From the NCBI GenBank assembly GCA_900539345.1, contig UQBS01000067.1:1-13681 (forward strand): DNA of 13,681 nt. Reading direction: 5' to 3'. Shown in pieces: positions 7,721-13,681 of this stretch. Made by a program: the position numbers and the translations under genes. This DNA comes from an uncultured Coriobacteriaceae bacterium. Lineage in GTDB: Bacteria; Actinomycetota; Coriobacteriia; Coriobacteriales; UMGS124. The notes beneath the pieces are model-generated. The model was not told where the DNA came from. It was given only the letters and a program-made list of their open reading frames with translations, and made no database searches. The first letter of the stretch is position 1. The number at the start of each line of letters is the position of its first letter.

Positions 7721-10171
7721 ATGGAACGCACCCCCAACATTTCGAGGCGCAGCTTCGTTGCCGCCGGTGCGGCGCTCGCCGGCATGGCGGCAGCCAGCGC
7801 CGGTCTGGGGACCCCGCTGCTCTCCCAGGCTGAGGAAGCCGCCTCTGGCGAGGGCATGCAGAGCGAGTACGAGGGCCTGGAGGTCCGTCACGCGTTCTGC
7901 CAGATGTGTGGCCCCGCCCGCACGCACTGCTCCACGCTGTGCTACCTCAAGGACGGCCGCTGGACCAACGTCGAGGGCAACCCTCAGGCCGGCAACAACT
8001 GGGGCCGCGGCAGCCGCACGCTGTGCGCCAAGGGCAACGCCGCCATGCAGGTCATGTACTCTCCCACGCGTCTCGAGTACCCGATGAAGCGTACGGGCGA
8101 GAAGGGCGAGGGCAAGTTCGAGCGCATCACGTGGGAGCAGGCGATCGAGGAGATCTCCGCCAAGCTGCTCGAGCAGAAGGAGAAGTACGGCCCCGAGTCC
8201 TACGGCGTCCTGTCCCCTCAGTACTATGCCGTTCTTAGCACGCTGGGCCGCCGTTTCCTCAACGTTCACGGATCGCCCAACTACATGCACTCCGCCATCT
8301 GCAACTCGCAGCGCATGTTCTCCAACCTGATTACGCTCGGCGGCCCGAGCCACATGGCCTGCAACAAGACCATGCCCGGCCAGCTCGGCAAGGCAAAGCT
8401 CATCGTTAACTGGGGCTACAACTCCGAGAACTCCGGCATCAACCAGGGCAACCCCAACGGCCGTCTCAACGCCATGGAGAAGGGCGCCCAGTCCATCGAC
8501 ATTCGCCCGATGCGCGACGCTCTGGCTTCGCATTCCGATATCTGGGTGCCCGTGCGTCCCGGCACCGACTGCGCGCTTGCCATGGCAGTCCTGAACTACA
8601 TTATCTCCAACGACCTGTATGACCACGACTTCGTGGACAACTGGTGCGACGGCTTCGACGAGCTGGCCGCGTCCGTGGCTGACTGCAGCCCCGAGTGGGC
8701 CGAGGAGATCACCGGCGTCGCCGCCGCTCAGATCGAGCAGATCTCCGAGATGATGGGCACCATCAAGCCCATGGCCATCTTCTGCGGCAACGGCATCGGC
8801 GACCAGCAGAACGACGGCCACTGGGCTCAGGCCAGCATCGACCTCATCGAGGCCATCACCGGCAACATCGCTATCGAGGGCGGTTCCGGCGCTGCTGCGC
8901 CTGGCGCTCCTTCGCTCATCAAGACCAACCCGTTCGACATCCTGACCGACCGCCTGCCCGCCTCCGAGGAGGACGAGGCCAACGGCTGGATGCCCGGCGT
9001 CGCCAAGCTCGTCGCTCCCGAGACCCCGCGTTGGTTCCAGACCATGGTCACGCAGGAGTCCGGCCCCACGACCGCTTACTACAAGGGCCTGCTCTCCATC
9101 CTTACCGAGGAGCCCTATCCGCTGCGTTGCGTCTTCGCGCAGTCGTCCAACCCGCTGACCGCCACTCGCCAGCCCAAGACTATCATCGAGGCTCTCAAGA
9201 AGCTCGAGCTCTACGTCGTGATGGACACCGAGTGGAACAGCTCCTGCGACTACGCCGACTACGTGCTCCCCGCATGCGTCAACTATGAGTCCGACGAGCA
9301 GTTCGCTACCAAGAACAGCAAGGACGGCACCTGGATCGGTATCAACCAGAAGATTCAGGAGCCCCTGGGCGAGTCCATGAGCGACTGGGACTTCTACTGC
9401 AAGCTTGCCGACGCCATGGGTTACGGCGACGACTTCTGGCACGGCGACTTCGACGAGTGCCTGCGCGAGCAGCTCGACGGCTCGGGCTTCACGCTCGAGG
9501 AGCTGCGCGAGAAGGGACAGATCTTCGTCGAGCGCACCGAGGAGTTCACTCCCGGCGAGGCCAAGGTCCAGAACTACGAGGAGCTTTTCGCCAACCTGCC
9601 CAACGGCAAGGTCCAGTGCTACAACAGCTGGATCGGCGGCAAGCCCAACAACCTCGACACCGGCGAGCTCAGCGGCGTGCCCGTGTACAACGGCCCCGCA
9701 GAGTCCATTGCCGGCACGCCCGACATCGCTGCCGAGTACCCGCTCGTGTTCTCCGACGTTCACGCGTACCGTCTGTGCAACCACAGCTACTACGTCAACG
9801 TGCCTTACCTGCGCGAGCTGCAGCCTGAGCCCTGGTTCAAGATTAACCCCGCCACGGCTCAGAAGTACGGCATCGAGGACGGCGACTGGTGCCGTGTCGA
9901 GAGCCCGCACGGCTGGGTGAAGCTCGTTGCCCGTTACTTCGACTGCATTGCTCCCGACGTGCTCATGGCTCGCCGCGGTTGGTGGGAGGACTGCCAGGAG
10001 CTCGGCCTTCCCGGCTACGGTTGCGAGGACGGCGGCAGCGAGGTCAACGTCCTGTACGACGACGATCCCAACAACTACGATCCGTTCCACTCCGGCATGT
10101 CCAAGCAGACCCTCGTCAAGATCGAGAAGCTTGACGAGTCCGAGATCCCGACGGCTCCCGTCCAGGCGTAA
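7721..10171 (+). CDS. Tat-exported molybdopterin oxidoreductase, DMSO-reductase family catalytic subunit
   Basis: The 816-residue protein opens with a Tat signal (ISRRSFVAAGAALAG, residues 7-21). An N-terminal [4Fe-4S] motif follows with Cys60, Cys63, Cys70 and Cys102; Cys74 is extra. The spacing C-x2-C-x6-C-x31-C is three residues longer between the second and third Cys than the usual C-x2-C-x3-C. Core features then appear in the usual order: PMKRTG (121-126), ITWEQAIEEI (136-145), SAICNSQ (191-197) with Cys194 the likely molybdenum ligand, VNWGYN (229-234), PVRPGTDCALAMAVL (277-291) and CGNGIG (355-360). The C-terminal dinucleotide-binding domain is at ~670-816 (INPATAQKYGIEDGDW). It should reduce, or dehydroxylate, an oxidised small molecule at the outer face of the membrane. 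The family includes polysulfide, DMSO and arsenate reductases and the catechol dehydroxylases of Eggerthella and Gordonibacter; the substrate cannot be read from the sequence. The gene uses strongly biased G/C-ending codons and has a strong ribosome site. The ferredoxin subunit follows after 12 nt. Confidence 0.92.
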   Translation: MERTPNISRRSFVAAGAALAGMAAASAGLGTPLLSQAEEAASGEGMQSEYEGLEVRHAFCQMCGPARTHCSTLCYLKDGRWTNVEGNPQAGNNWGRGSRTLCAKGNAAMQVMYSPTRLEYPMKRTGEKGEGKFERITWEQAIEEISAKLLEQKEKYGPESYGVLSPQYYAVLSTLGRRFLNVHGSPNYMHSAICNSQRMFSNLITLGGPSHMACNKTMPGQLGKAKLIVNWGYNSENSGINQGNPNGRLNAMEKGAQSIDIRPMRDALASHSDIWVPVRPGTDCALAMAVLNYIISNDLYDHDFVDNWCDGFDELAASVADCSPEWAEEITGVAAAQIEQISEMMGTIKPMAIFCGNGIGDQQNDGHWAQASIDLIEAITGNIAIEGGSGAAAPGAPSLIKTNPFDILTDRLPASEEDEANGWMPGVAKLVAPETPRWFQTMVTQESGPTTAYYKGLLSILTEEPYPLRCVFAQSSNPLTATRQPKTIIEALKKLELYVVMDTEWNSSCDYADYVLPACVNYESDEQFATKNSKDGTWIGINQKIQEPLGESMSDWDFYCKLADAMGYGDDFWHGDFDECLREQLDGSGFTLEELREKGQIFVERTEEFTPGEAKVQNYEELFANLPNGKVQCYNSWIGGKPNNLDTGELSGVPVYNGPAESIAGTPDIAAEYPLVFSDVHAYRLCNHSYYVNVPYLRELQPEPWFKINPATAQKYGIEDGDWCRVESPHGWVKLVARYFDCIAPDVLMARRGWWEDCQELGLPGYGCEDGGSEVNVLYDDDPNNYDPFHSGMSKQTLVKIEKLDESEIPTAPVQA

Positions 10172-10183
10172 AGGAGAGCGAAA

Positions 10184-10717
10184 ATGAGCAACCAGTACGG
10201 CTTTTACGTTGACACGAGCCGCTGCATCAAGTGCTGGGCATGCCAGGTGTCCTGCAAGCAGTGGAACGAGATTCCCGCCGGCACCACGCGTCGCCGCTGG
10301 CTGGTAGAGGAAGACGAGGGCGTGTTCCCCGACGTCAACCGTAGGTTCTTCTCCACGAGCTGCAACCACTGCGAGAACCCCGCCTGCGTTGAGGCCTGCC
10401 CCACCGGCGCCCTCACCAAGCGCGAGGAGGACGGCCTCGTGGTCGTCGACCGCAACCTGTGCATCGGCTGCCAGACCTGCGCGTCTGTCTGCCCCTTCGA
10501 CGTGCCCACCTACCGCACCGGCGAGGACACGACGATGGACAAGTGCGACGGCTGCGTGACCTGCGGCAAGACCCCCGAGGACGAGCCCCACTGCGTGGCT
10601 TCCTGCCCCACCAAGGCCCTGCACTTCGGCCCCATCGAGGAGATGGAGAAGCTCGCAGCCGAGAAGGGCGGCGCCCGCATGGAAGGCGAGACGAACCCGA
10701 GCACGTTCATCTCGTAG
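10184..10717 (+). CDS. Four-cluster ferredoxin-type electron transfer subunit (DmsB/PhsB/NrfC-like)
   Basis: This 177-residue iron-sulfur subunit should pass electrons to the molybdoenzyme encoded 12 nt upstream. It has 17 cysteines in four groups: C14-x2-C17-x2-C20-x3-C24, C60-x2-C63-x4-C68-x3-C72, C93-x2-C96-x2-C99-x3-C103 and C121-x2-C124 ... C137-x3-C141. These are the ligands of four [4Fe-4S] clusters, as in DmsB, PhsB and NrfC; Cys127 is spare. It has no signal peptide and should be exported together with its Tat-bearing partner, as is known for this family. AAAGGAG lies about 7 nt before the start. The usual third gene of such operons, a DmsC- or NrfD-type membrane anchor, does not follow, so the quinol link is not encoded here. 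Confidence 0.93.
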   Translation: MSNQYGFYVDTSRCIKCWACQVSCKQWNEIPAGTTRRRWLVEEDEGVFPDVNRRFFSTSCNHCENPACVEACPTGALTKREEDGLVVVDRNLCIGCQTCASVCPFDVPTYRTGEDTTMDKCDGCVTCGKTPEDEPHCVASCPTKALHFGPIEEMEKLAAEKGGARMEGETNPSTFIS

Positions 10718-10731
10718 GTTTGCGCACTCTT

Positions 10732-10762
10732 CGCCGCCCGTGAGTCTTGCGGGCGGCGTTTG
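10732..10762 (+). terminator. Hairpin terminator after the ferredoxin subunit gene
   Basis: CGCCGCCCG (10732-10740) pairs perfectly with CGGGCGGCG (10750-10758) around a 9-nt loop, followed by TTTGTC. It begins 15 nt after the stop codon. The weak T-run suggests it may be leaky and let some transcription reach the TorD gene. Confidence 0.65.
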
Positions 10763-10810
10763 TCACGTATCGCCCAGGGCGCAGGCACGGCAATGCTGTA
10801 CGGCGCACTG

Positions 10811-10835
10811 CGCCCGCCTGCGATTTGGGCGGGCG
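10811..10835. other. GC-rich hairpin in the gap before the TorD gene
   Basis: CGCCCGCC (10811-10818) and GGCGGGCG (10828-10835) form a perfect 8-bp stem with a 9-nt loop. No T-run follows on either strand, so it is not an obvious terminator. It is the middle of three GC-rich hairpins with closely related arms between 10732 and 11004. The rest of the 391-nt gap (10718-11108) shows no gene. Confidence 0.4.
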
Positions 10836-10968
10836 GTGATTGATGCTCGTGCTGTGCGATCTGCGAGTTCGACAGATGTCCAGTGGCACGCATGGTGACA
10901 TGTGTTCCGCAGGGCGCGAGTGCGACAAGCTGTGTGCGGTGCGAATGACTGTCTTGGTATGATGTAAG

Positions 10969-11004
10969 CGGGCGGCTGGGCCGGGTGCTCCGCCGCCCGT
11001 TTTT
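10969..11004 (+). terminator. Intrinsic terminator or attenuator upstream of the TorD gene
   Basis: CGGGCGGC (10969-10976) pairs with GCCGCCCG (10992-10999) and is followed at once by TTTTT at 11000-11004, the best T-run of any hairpin in the window. It ends about 105 nt before the TorD start. A TATGAT at 10958-10963 lies just upstream. Either this is a second terminator of the molybdoenzyme operon, or it is a leader hairpin that limits transcription into the chaperone gene. Confidence 0.6.
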
Positions 11005-11108
11005 ATATGGATGGACGGGCACGGGCGGAAGCGGCTGCCGTGCCGGTGGATGGTGAGCGTCTCTTTTGACGCGTGCTGTAAGAGTAGAAGGCGAGAAAGG
11101 AAGCTCCC

Positions 11109-11780
11109 ATGGTTGACGAGAAGACAAACGAGCAGGTAGCAGGCGAGGGTGTGCAGGTTGACGCCGACGAGCTGAGGGCGCGTGCCGGCACTTTCGCGTT
11201 CCTTGCCCGTGCACTGTCCGACGAGGAGCTTCCCGTCGAGTTCCTGGGCGCTCTTGCGGCCGGCGGCCTTGAGACGGGCACCGCGCTCGACGGCTATATG
11301 GCAGGTCTGGCGGGCCTTTCCGCCGAGCAGCTCGAAGAGCGCCGCCGCGACCTCGCGGCCGATCATTCGACCTGCTTGCTGGGTATGTCCGCTCGCCCCG
11401 TGAGCCCCTTCGAGTCGGTGTACACCACCGACGAGCATCTCATGCGCAGGGACTCTTGCGTGAAGGCGCGTCAGGCCTACGCTGCGAGCGGCTTTGCGCC
11501 TGCCGCCATCCTGCGTGTGCCTGAGGACCACATTGCCGTTGAGCTGCAGTTCTGCGCGATGCTGCTCAACCGCGCGGCCGATTTCGTCGCAGCAAACGAG
11601 CCTGAGGCCGCCGAGCGCGACATGGCTGCCCAGGCAACCTTTGTGCGCGAGCACCTCGTTGGCTGGACCCCGCACTTCTGCGACCTCCTCGAGGGCCGCG
11701 CCTCCACCGACTTCTACCGTGGCATCGCCCAGATGCTGCGCCGCCTCGTATCCGAGGAATCCACCGAACTGGGGGAGTAG
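11109..11780 (+). CDS. TorD/DmsD-family molybdoenzyme chaperone
   Basis: This 223-residue, mostly helical cytoplasmic protein is of the TorD family. These proteins bind the Tat signal of a specific molybdoenzyme and hold it until the cofactor is inserted. Supporting motifs are PVSPFESVYTTDE (97-109), at the usual P-x-S-V loop, and VPEDHIAVELQFCAMLL (137-153), the family's E-P-D-H-(I/L) signature. Length is normal for the family. The likely client is the Tat-exported molybdoenzyme of the same module. A purine-rich GAAAGGAAG lies 6-7 nt before the ATG. The gene is separated from the operon by two probable terminators, so its expression may be partly independent. Its last codons and the DNA after it are duplicated 862 nt downstream. 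Confidence 0.87.
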   Translation: MVDEKTNEQVAGEGVQVDADELRARAGTFAFLARALSDEELPVEFLGALAAGGLETGTALDGYMAGLAGLSAEQLEERRRDLAADHSTCLLGMSARPVSPFESVYTTDEHLMRRDSCVKARQAYAASGFAPAAILRVPEDHIAVELQFCAMLLNRAADFVAANEPEAAERDMAAQATFVREHLVGWTPHFCDLLEGRASTDFYRGIAQMLRRLVSEESTELGE

Positions 11781-11898
11781 CGGCTCTCGACACGCATCCA
11801 CTGCCATTTCGCGAGCGACAGGTTGAAATATCTAACGTTTTGCCAGCCGAATCGGCCCAAAACCGTTGTATTTCTCAACCTGTCGCTCGCGCGTTGTG
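11732..11898 (+). repeat. 167-bp direct repeat, copy 1 (3' end of the TorD gene plus palindrome)
   Basis: This segment spans the last codons and stop of the TorD gene, about 30 nt of spacer, the 82-nt palindrome and GCGTTGTG. It aligns without any gap to 12594-12760, exactly 862 nt away. By hand count 19 of 167 positions differ: 3 in the coding part and stop, 12 in the spacer and 4 in the palindrome loop. Both arms of the palindrome are identical in the two copies. Confidence 0.9.
11810..11891. repeat. 82-nt nested palindrome, copy 1
   Basis: The outer arms are CGCGAGCGACAGGTTGA and TCAACCTGTCGCTCGCG, then AATA/TATT after a 2-nt bulge. A second helix forms between AACGTTTTG (11834-11842) and CAAAACCGTT (11858-11867) with one bulged base, and a third between GCCGA and TCGGC at the tip (11846-11856). 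It lies 29 nt after the TorD stop. No T-run follows, so it does not look like an ordinary terminator. It resembles a dispersed palindromic (REP- or MITE-like) unit. Confidence 0.8.
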
Positions 11899-11949
11899 AG
11901 TCCGCATTCCTGCCTTTGATCGGTCGCATGGTTCAAGATGGCGAAAAGG

Positions 11950-11966
11950 GACGGGGACAATCCGTC
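11950..11966. repeat. Short REP-like hairpin
   Basis: GACGG (11950-11954) and CCGTC (11962-11966) flank GGACAAT. The phrase AAAAGGGACGGGGACAATCC looks like the short dispersed repeats that accompany REP-associated (IS200-like) transposases in several phyla. No transposase is present here; the match is from memory of the motif style. Confidence 0.3.
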
Positions 11967-12103
11967 TTTCCGCAGGCAGATGCCTCGCGTCTTCGTGAAG
12001 TGATGGGTTGCGCTCATCGGCCCTTGTCTGTCGATGCGTGCCGGCACCTCATTCTGCGACTTAGATGAATGGGGATGGGCGCGGCATATTGCCTTACGTC
12101 GCC

Positions 12104-12146
12104 GGGATGCCCGTGGCGCACCCGTTTCGCGAGTCGCGGGCATCCC
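12104..12146. repeat. 10-bp perfect stem GGGATGCCCG/CGGGCATCCC
   Basis: GGGATGCCCG (12104-12113) and CGGGCATCCC (12137-12146) are perfect complements separated by 23 nt; the loop itself contains GCG/CGC pairs. No T-run follows on either strand and no gene ends nearby, so it is a free-standing palindrome of unknown role. Confidence 0.5.
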
Positions 12147-12251
12147 CGCACGGAGGCCCCGGCCATCCTTGCGCCCCGCTCTCACTCGAAATCCTTCCGC
12201 TGAGGGCCCCGCGACAGGCCCCGGGCCCTCTTCGCGCCCGCCCTTATGTTG

Positions 12252-12391
12252 AAAAATGCCAAAAGTCTGCGTAATAATTTTCCGTGGGAAGGTAGCCTCC
12301 AAAGGTGCAGGCAATCTACCTGGTGTTTTCTAAACGGCATCGGCTGTCTAACTCCAGTGCGGGAGTTATAACGCATACTTTTGCCAGTTTT
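12252..12391. repeat. 140-bp element with 28-bp imperfect inverted ends (MITE-like)
   Basis: The left end (12252-12279) carries TGCCAAAAGTCTGCGTAATA. The right end, read on the minus strand (12391-12364), carries TGGCAAAAGTATGCGTTATA. By hand count 23 of 28 positions match. The 84 nt between hold a smaller GGTAG/CTACC pair (12291-12295 and 12316-12320) and no gene. The element is AT-richer than its surroundings. Long inverted ends around a short non-coding core suggest a miniature inverted-repeat element or a large RNA hairpin. No clear target-site duplication was seen. Confidence 0.5.
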
Positions 12392-12593
12392 GGGCTAGCC
12401 GTTCGTGCGAAGCCCCGGGATGACGAACCGCACGGCCCCGTTTAGCCGGCATGGCCCCACTTCTGCCTCTGGTGGAATGAGTGGGAGCGATGGGCGCGGC
12501 GCAATACGCGCGTCAACGGTGCGCGTGCCCGCCCCCCGCATGTTGCCCGCGAGCAAAATGGCACGCTACACCCGCCTCTTGTGCCATTTACCC

Positions 12594-12642
12594 GATGCTG
12601 CGCCGCCTCGTATCCGAGGAATCCGCCGAGCTGGGGGAGTAA
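12594..12642 (+). pseudogene. Duplicated 3' end of a TorD-family gene
   Basis: From 12595 the frame reads MLRRLVSEESAELGE and a TAA stop. The intact TorD protein at 11109-11780 ends MLRRLVSEESTELGE with a TAG stop. Upstream of 12594 the similarity fades rapidly and no TorD body is present. This is a broken copy of the last 16 codons (with stop), part of the second 167-bp repeat. Confidence 0.8.
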
Positions 12643-12671
12643 CGGCTCTCGGCGTGCCCCGAATTGCGCCT

Positions 12672-12753
12672 CGCGAGCGACAGGTTGAAATATCTAACGT
12701 TTTTCCAGCCACTTCGGCCCAAAACCGTTGTATTTCTCAACCTGTCGCTCGCG
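12672..12753. repeat. 82-nt nested palindrome, copy 2
   Basis: Arms are identical to those of the copy at 11810-11891. Differences are confined to the loop: the tip reads GCCACTTCGGC instead of GCCGAATCGGC, and one G that closed the middle helix is T. The changes are not compensatory, so the tip helix is weakened while the long outer stem is kept. It lies between the TorD remnant and the 3' end of the hydrolase gene. Confidence 0.8.
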
Positions 12754-12784
12754 CGTTGTGTAAGCCGTTGTGCCTGCCCCTGGT

Positions 12785-13597
12785 TTAGCGCACGCGGTTC
12801 CAGAATCCCTCAATCAGTGCGTTCACCTCGTCGGGTTTGTCGGTATTGGAATTGTGACCGGCGTCGGCAATCCAATGCAGGTCGAGGTTCTCGGTGGCGG
12901 ACCAGCGTTTGTTGTAGCCGCGCGCCGAGCCTGCTGCGTCCTTTTCACCGCAGATGAGCAGGCTCGGGCAGTCGATGATGTACGGGCGTCCTTCGGCTGC
13001 CGCATCTGCCAGGACACGATACCCGTGCGCTGCGAGGTCGCAATACTCGCGCTTGCCATAGCCTGCCATCATCTCGCGCATGAGGGCCTGGCCTTGCGGT
13101 GTGGTTGCGCATCCTGTGGAGCCCAGGCGTACGAGTGTTTTCCAAGGGATGCTCAGGTACATGAGACGGGTGTGGCGCAGCGCCCAGATTTCCCACCCGC
13201 GGAAGTACCGGCGCTTGAGGGGCGCTGAGTCAATCGAGACAAAACCGGCCGCCTGACCTGGGAAGAGATCGAGAAATGCCTGGGCTGTGTAGCCTCCCAT
13301 GGACTGGCCCACGAGTATGGGGCGCTCGATTCCTTCTTGCTCCAGAATGCCATGCAGCCAGCGCGCGAGGTCGTCGAGCGTCCATGCAAGCTCGAAGGGG
13401 CGCGATTCTCCGTGCGAGGGCGCATCCCACACAAGAAGGTTCGCCTTGCCTTTGAACGCGGCAATCTGGGGTTCGAAGAGCCGGTGATCAGCCGTGAGAC
13501 CAGGCAAAAAGATGAGCCACGACCTGTCCGGGCAGCCTTTGCGCGAAACCCAGTATGCAATGTCTCCCTGCGGCGTGCGAAATGCGCATCTCTCCAT
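12785..13597 (-). CDS. Alpha/beta hydrolase
   Basis: This 270-residue cytoplasmic protein has the complete alpha/beta hydrolase pattern. The oxyanion strand is FLPGLTADHRLFEPQ (30-44), and WDAPSHGES (57-65) follows. The nucleophile elbow is GQSMGG (97-102) with Ser99, the acid is Asp220 in LLICGEKD and the base is His248 in DAGHNSN. A cap region of about 80 residues (130-205) lies between. The fold covers esterases, lipases, C-C hydrolases and others, so the substrate cannot be named. GGGAGG lies 5 nt before the ATG at 13597. It is convergent with the TorD side and not obviously part of either reductase module; no partner gene is visible before the window ends. Confidence 0.88.
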   Translation of the reverse strand: MERCAFRTPQGDIAYWVSRKGCPDRSWLIFLPGLTADHRLFEPQIAAFKGKANLLVWDAPSHGESRPFELAWTLDDLARWLHGILEQEGIERPILVGQSMGGYTAQAFLDLFPGQAAGFVSIDSAPLKRRYFRGWEIWALRHTRLMYLSIPWKTLVRLGSTGCATTPQGQALMREMMAGYGKREYCDLAAHGYRVLADAAAEGRPYIIDCPSLLICGEKDAAGSARGYNKRWSATENLDLHWIADAGHNSNTDKPDEVNALIEGFWNRVR

Positions 13598-13681
13598 GCC
13601 ATCCTCCCAGGTCAGGCGTTTTCTAATCTCTCTGTTAGACCACCGTTGACATAAGTTGTCCGCCCCCGCCGGTAGGATGCC

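Larger units (their letters stand above)
11899..12593. other. Intergenic island between the two direct repeats, no convincing gene
   Basis: These 695 nt contain only short open frames of poor, arginine- and proline-rich composition that overlap repeats; none has family motifs or a good ribosome site. The stretch holds a short REP-like hairpin (11950-11966), a 10-bp palindrome GTGCCGGCAC (12038-12047), a 10-bp stem (12104-12146), a very GC-rich block (about 12150-12245) and an AT-richer 140-bp inverted-repeat element (12252-12391). It looks like accumulated repeat debris rather than a coding region. Confidence 0.6.
12594..12760 (+). repeat. 167-bp direct repeat, copy 2
   Basis: This is the second copy of the segment at 11732-11898, same orientation, gap-free and about 89% identical by hand count. 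It ends 24 nt before the stop codon of the convergent hydrolase gene. The spacer between the stop codon and the palindrome is much more diverged than the palindrome arms. Confidence 0.9.

Noticed and set aside
7622..10624. About 1000-codon open frame on the minus strand opposite the molybdoenzyme and ferredoxin genes.
   Set aside because: The plus strand has clear domains, cysteine motifs and ribosome sites. The opposite frame arises from the biased codon use of those genes.
11832..12314. 160-codon minus-strand frame and several plus-strand frames in the island after torD.
   Set aside because: They run through the palindrome and inverted repeats, have arginine/proline-rich composition, no ribosome site and no recognisable family.
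11811..12753. The two palindromes considered as a CRISPR array or as intrinsic terminators.
   Set aside because: Only two copies, 862 nt apart, with no regular spacers and no cas genes; no T-run after either arm on either strand.
12405..12788. 127-codon plus-strand frame before the hydrolase.
   Set aside because: It reads across the TorD remnant in another frame and through palindrome copy 2; no motif or ribosome site supports it.
13645..13681. TTGACA at 13645-13650 followed by TAGGAT near the window end as a plus-strand promoter.
   Set aside because: The spacing is 21 nt, too long for a standard promoter, and no downstream gene can be seen before the window ends.

Overview
The window is GC-rich, mostly intact bacterial DNA. 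It looks like an anaerobic member of the Eggerthellaceae (Coriobacteriia: Gordonibacter, Eggerthella, Adlercreutzia or a relative). The grounds are family-level: two LuxR-type regulators with a multi-spanning membrane N-terminus in place of a receiver domain, each beside Tat-exported respiratory-type reductases. The reductases are FAD/FMN flavoproteins of the fumarate-reductase fold and a DMSO-reductase-family molybdoenzyme. The species cannot be fixed from the sequence alone.

Layout. (1) Positions 1-182 hold the broken end of a large serine recombinase, AT-richer than the rest, a sign of an old mobile element beyond the left edge. (2) Module A, 346-5739: a membrane LuxR regulator (minus strand) is divergent from two flavoprotein reductases (plus strand) 75 nt apart. 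The first has FAD domains only; the second adds an N-terminal FMN-binding domain with a covalent-flavinylation motif. A GC-rich hairpin closes the module. (3) Module B, 5931-11780: a second membrane LuxR regulator (minus strand) is divergent from a Tat-exported molybdopterin oxidoreductase, a four-cluster ferredoxin subunit and, after 391 nt with three hairpins, a TorD-family chaperone. (4) Positions 11781-12784 form about 1 kb without a convincing gene but full of structure. A 167-bp direct repeat copies the last 16 codons of the TorD gene (including stop) plus the DNA after it. Each copy carries an 82-nt nested palindrome, and between the copies lie a 140-bp element with 28-bp imperfect inverted ends and other hairpins. 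(5) Positions 12785-13597 encode an alpha/beta hydrolase (minus strand).

How it fits together (inference): each regulator probably senses a small molecule through its membrane domain and controls the divergent reductase genes, letting the cell use a particular diet- or host-derived compound as terminal electron acceptor outside the cytoplasmic membrane. No membrane anchor, cytochrome or quinol dehydrogenase is encoded here, so the electron supply must lie elsewhere. The substrates are unknown: both flavoproteins lack the active-site histidine/arginine pattern of true fumarate reductases, and the molybdoenzyme has an unusual cysteine spacing. The most unusual part is the repeat-rich island after the TorD gene.
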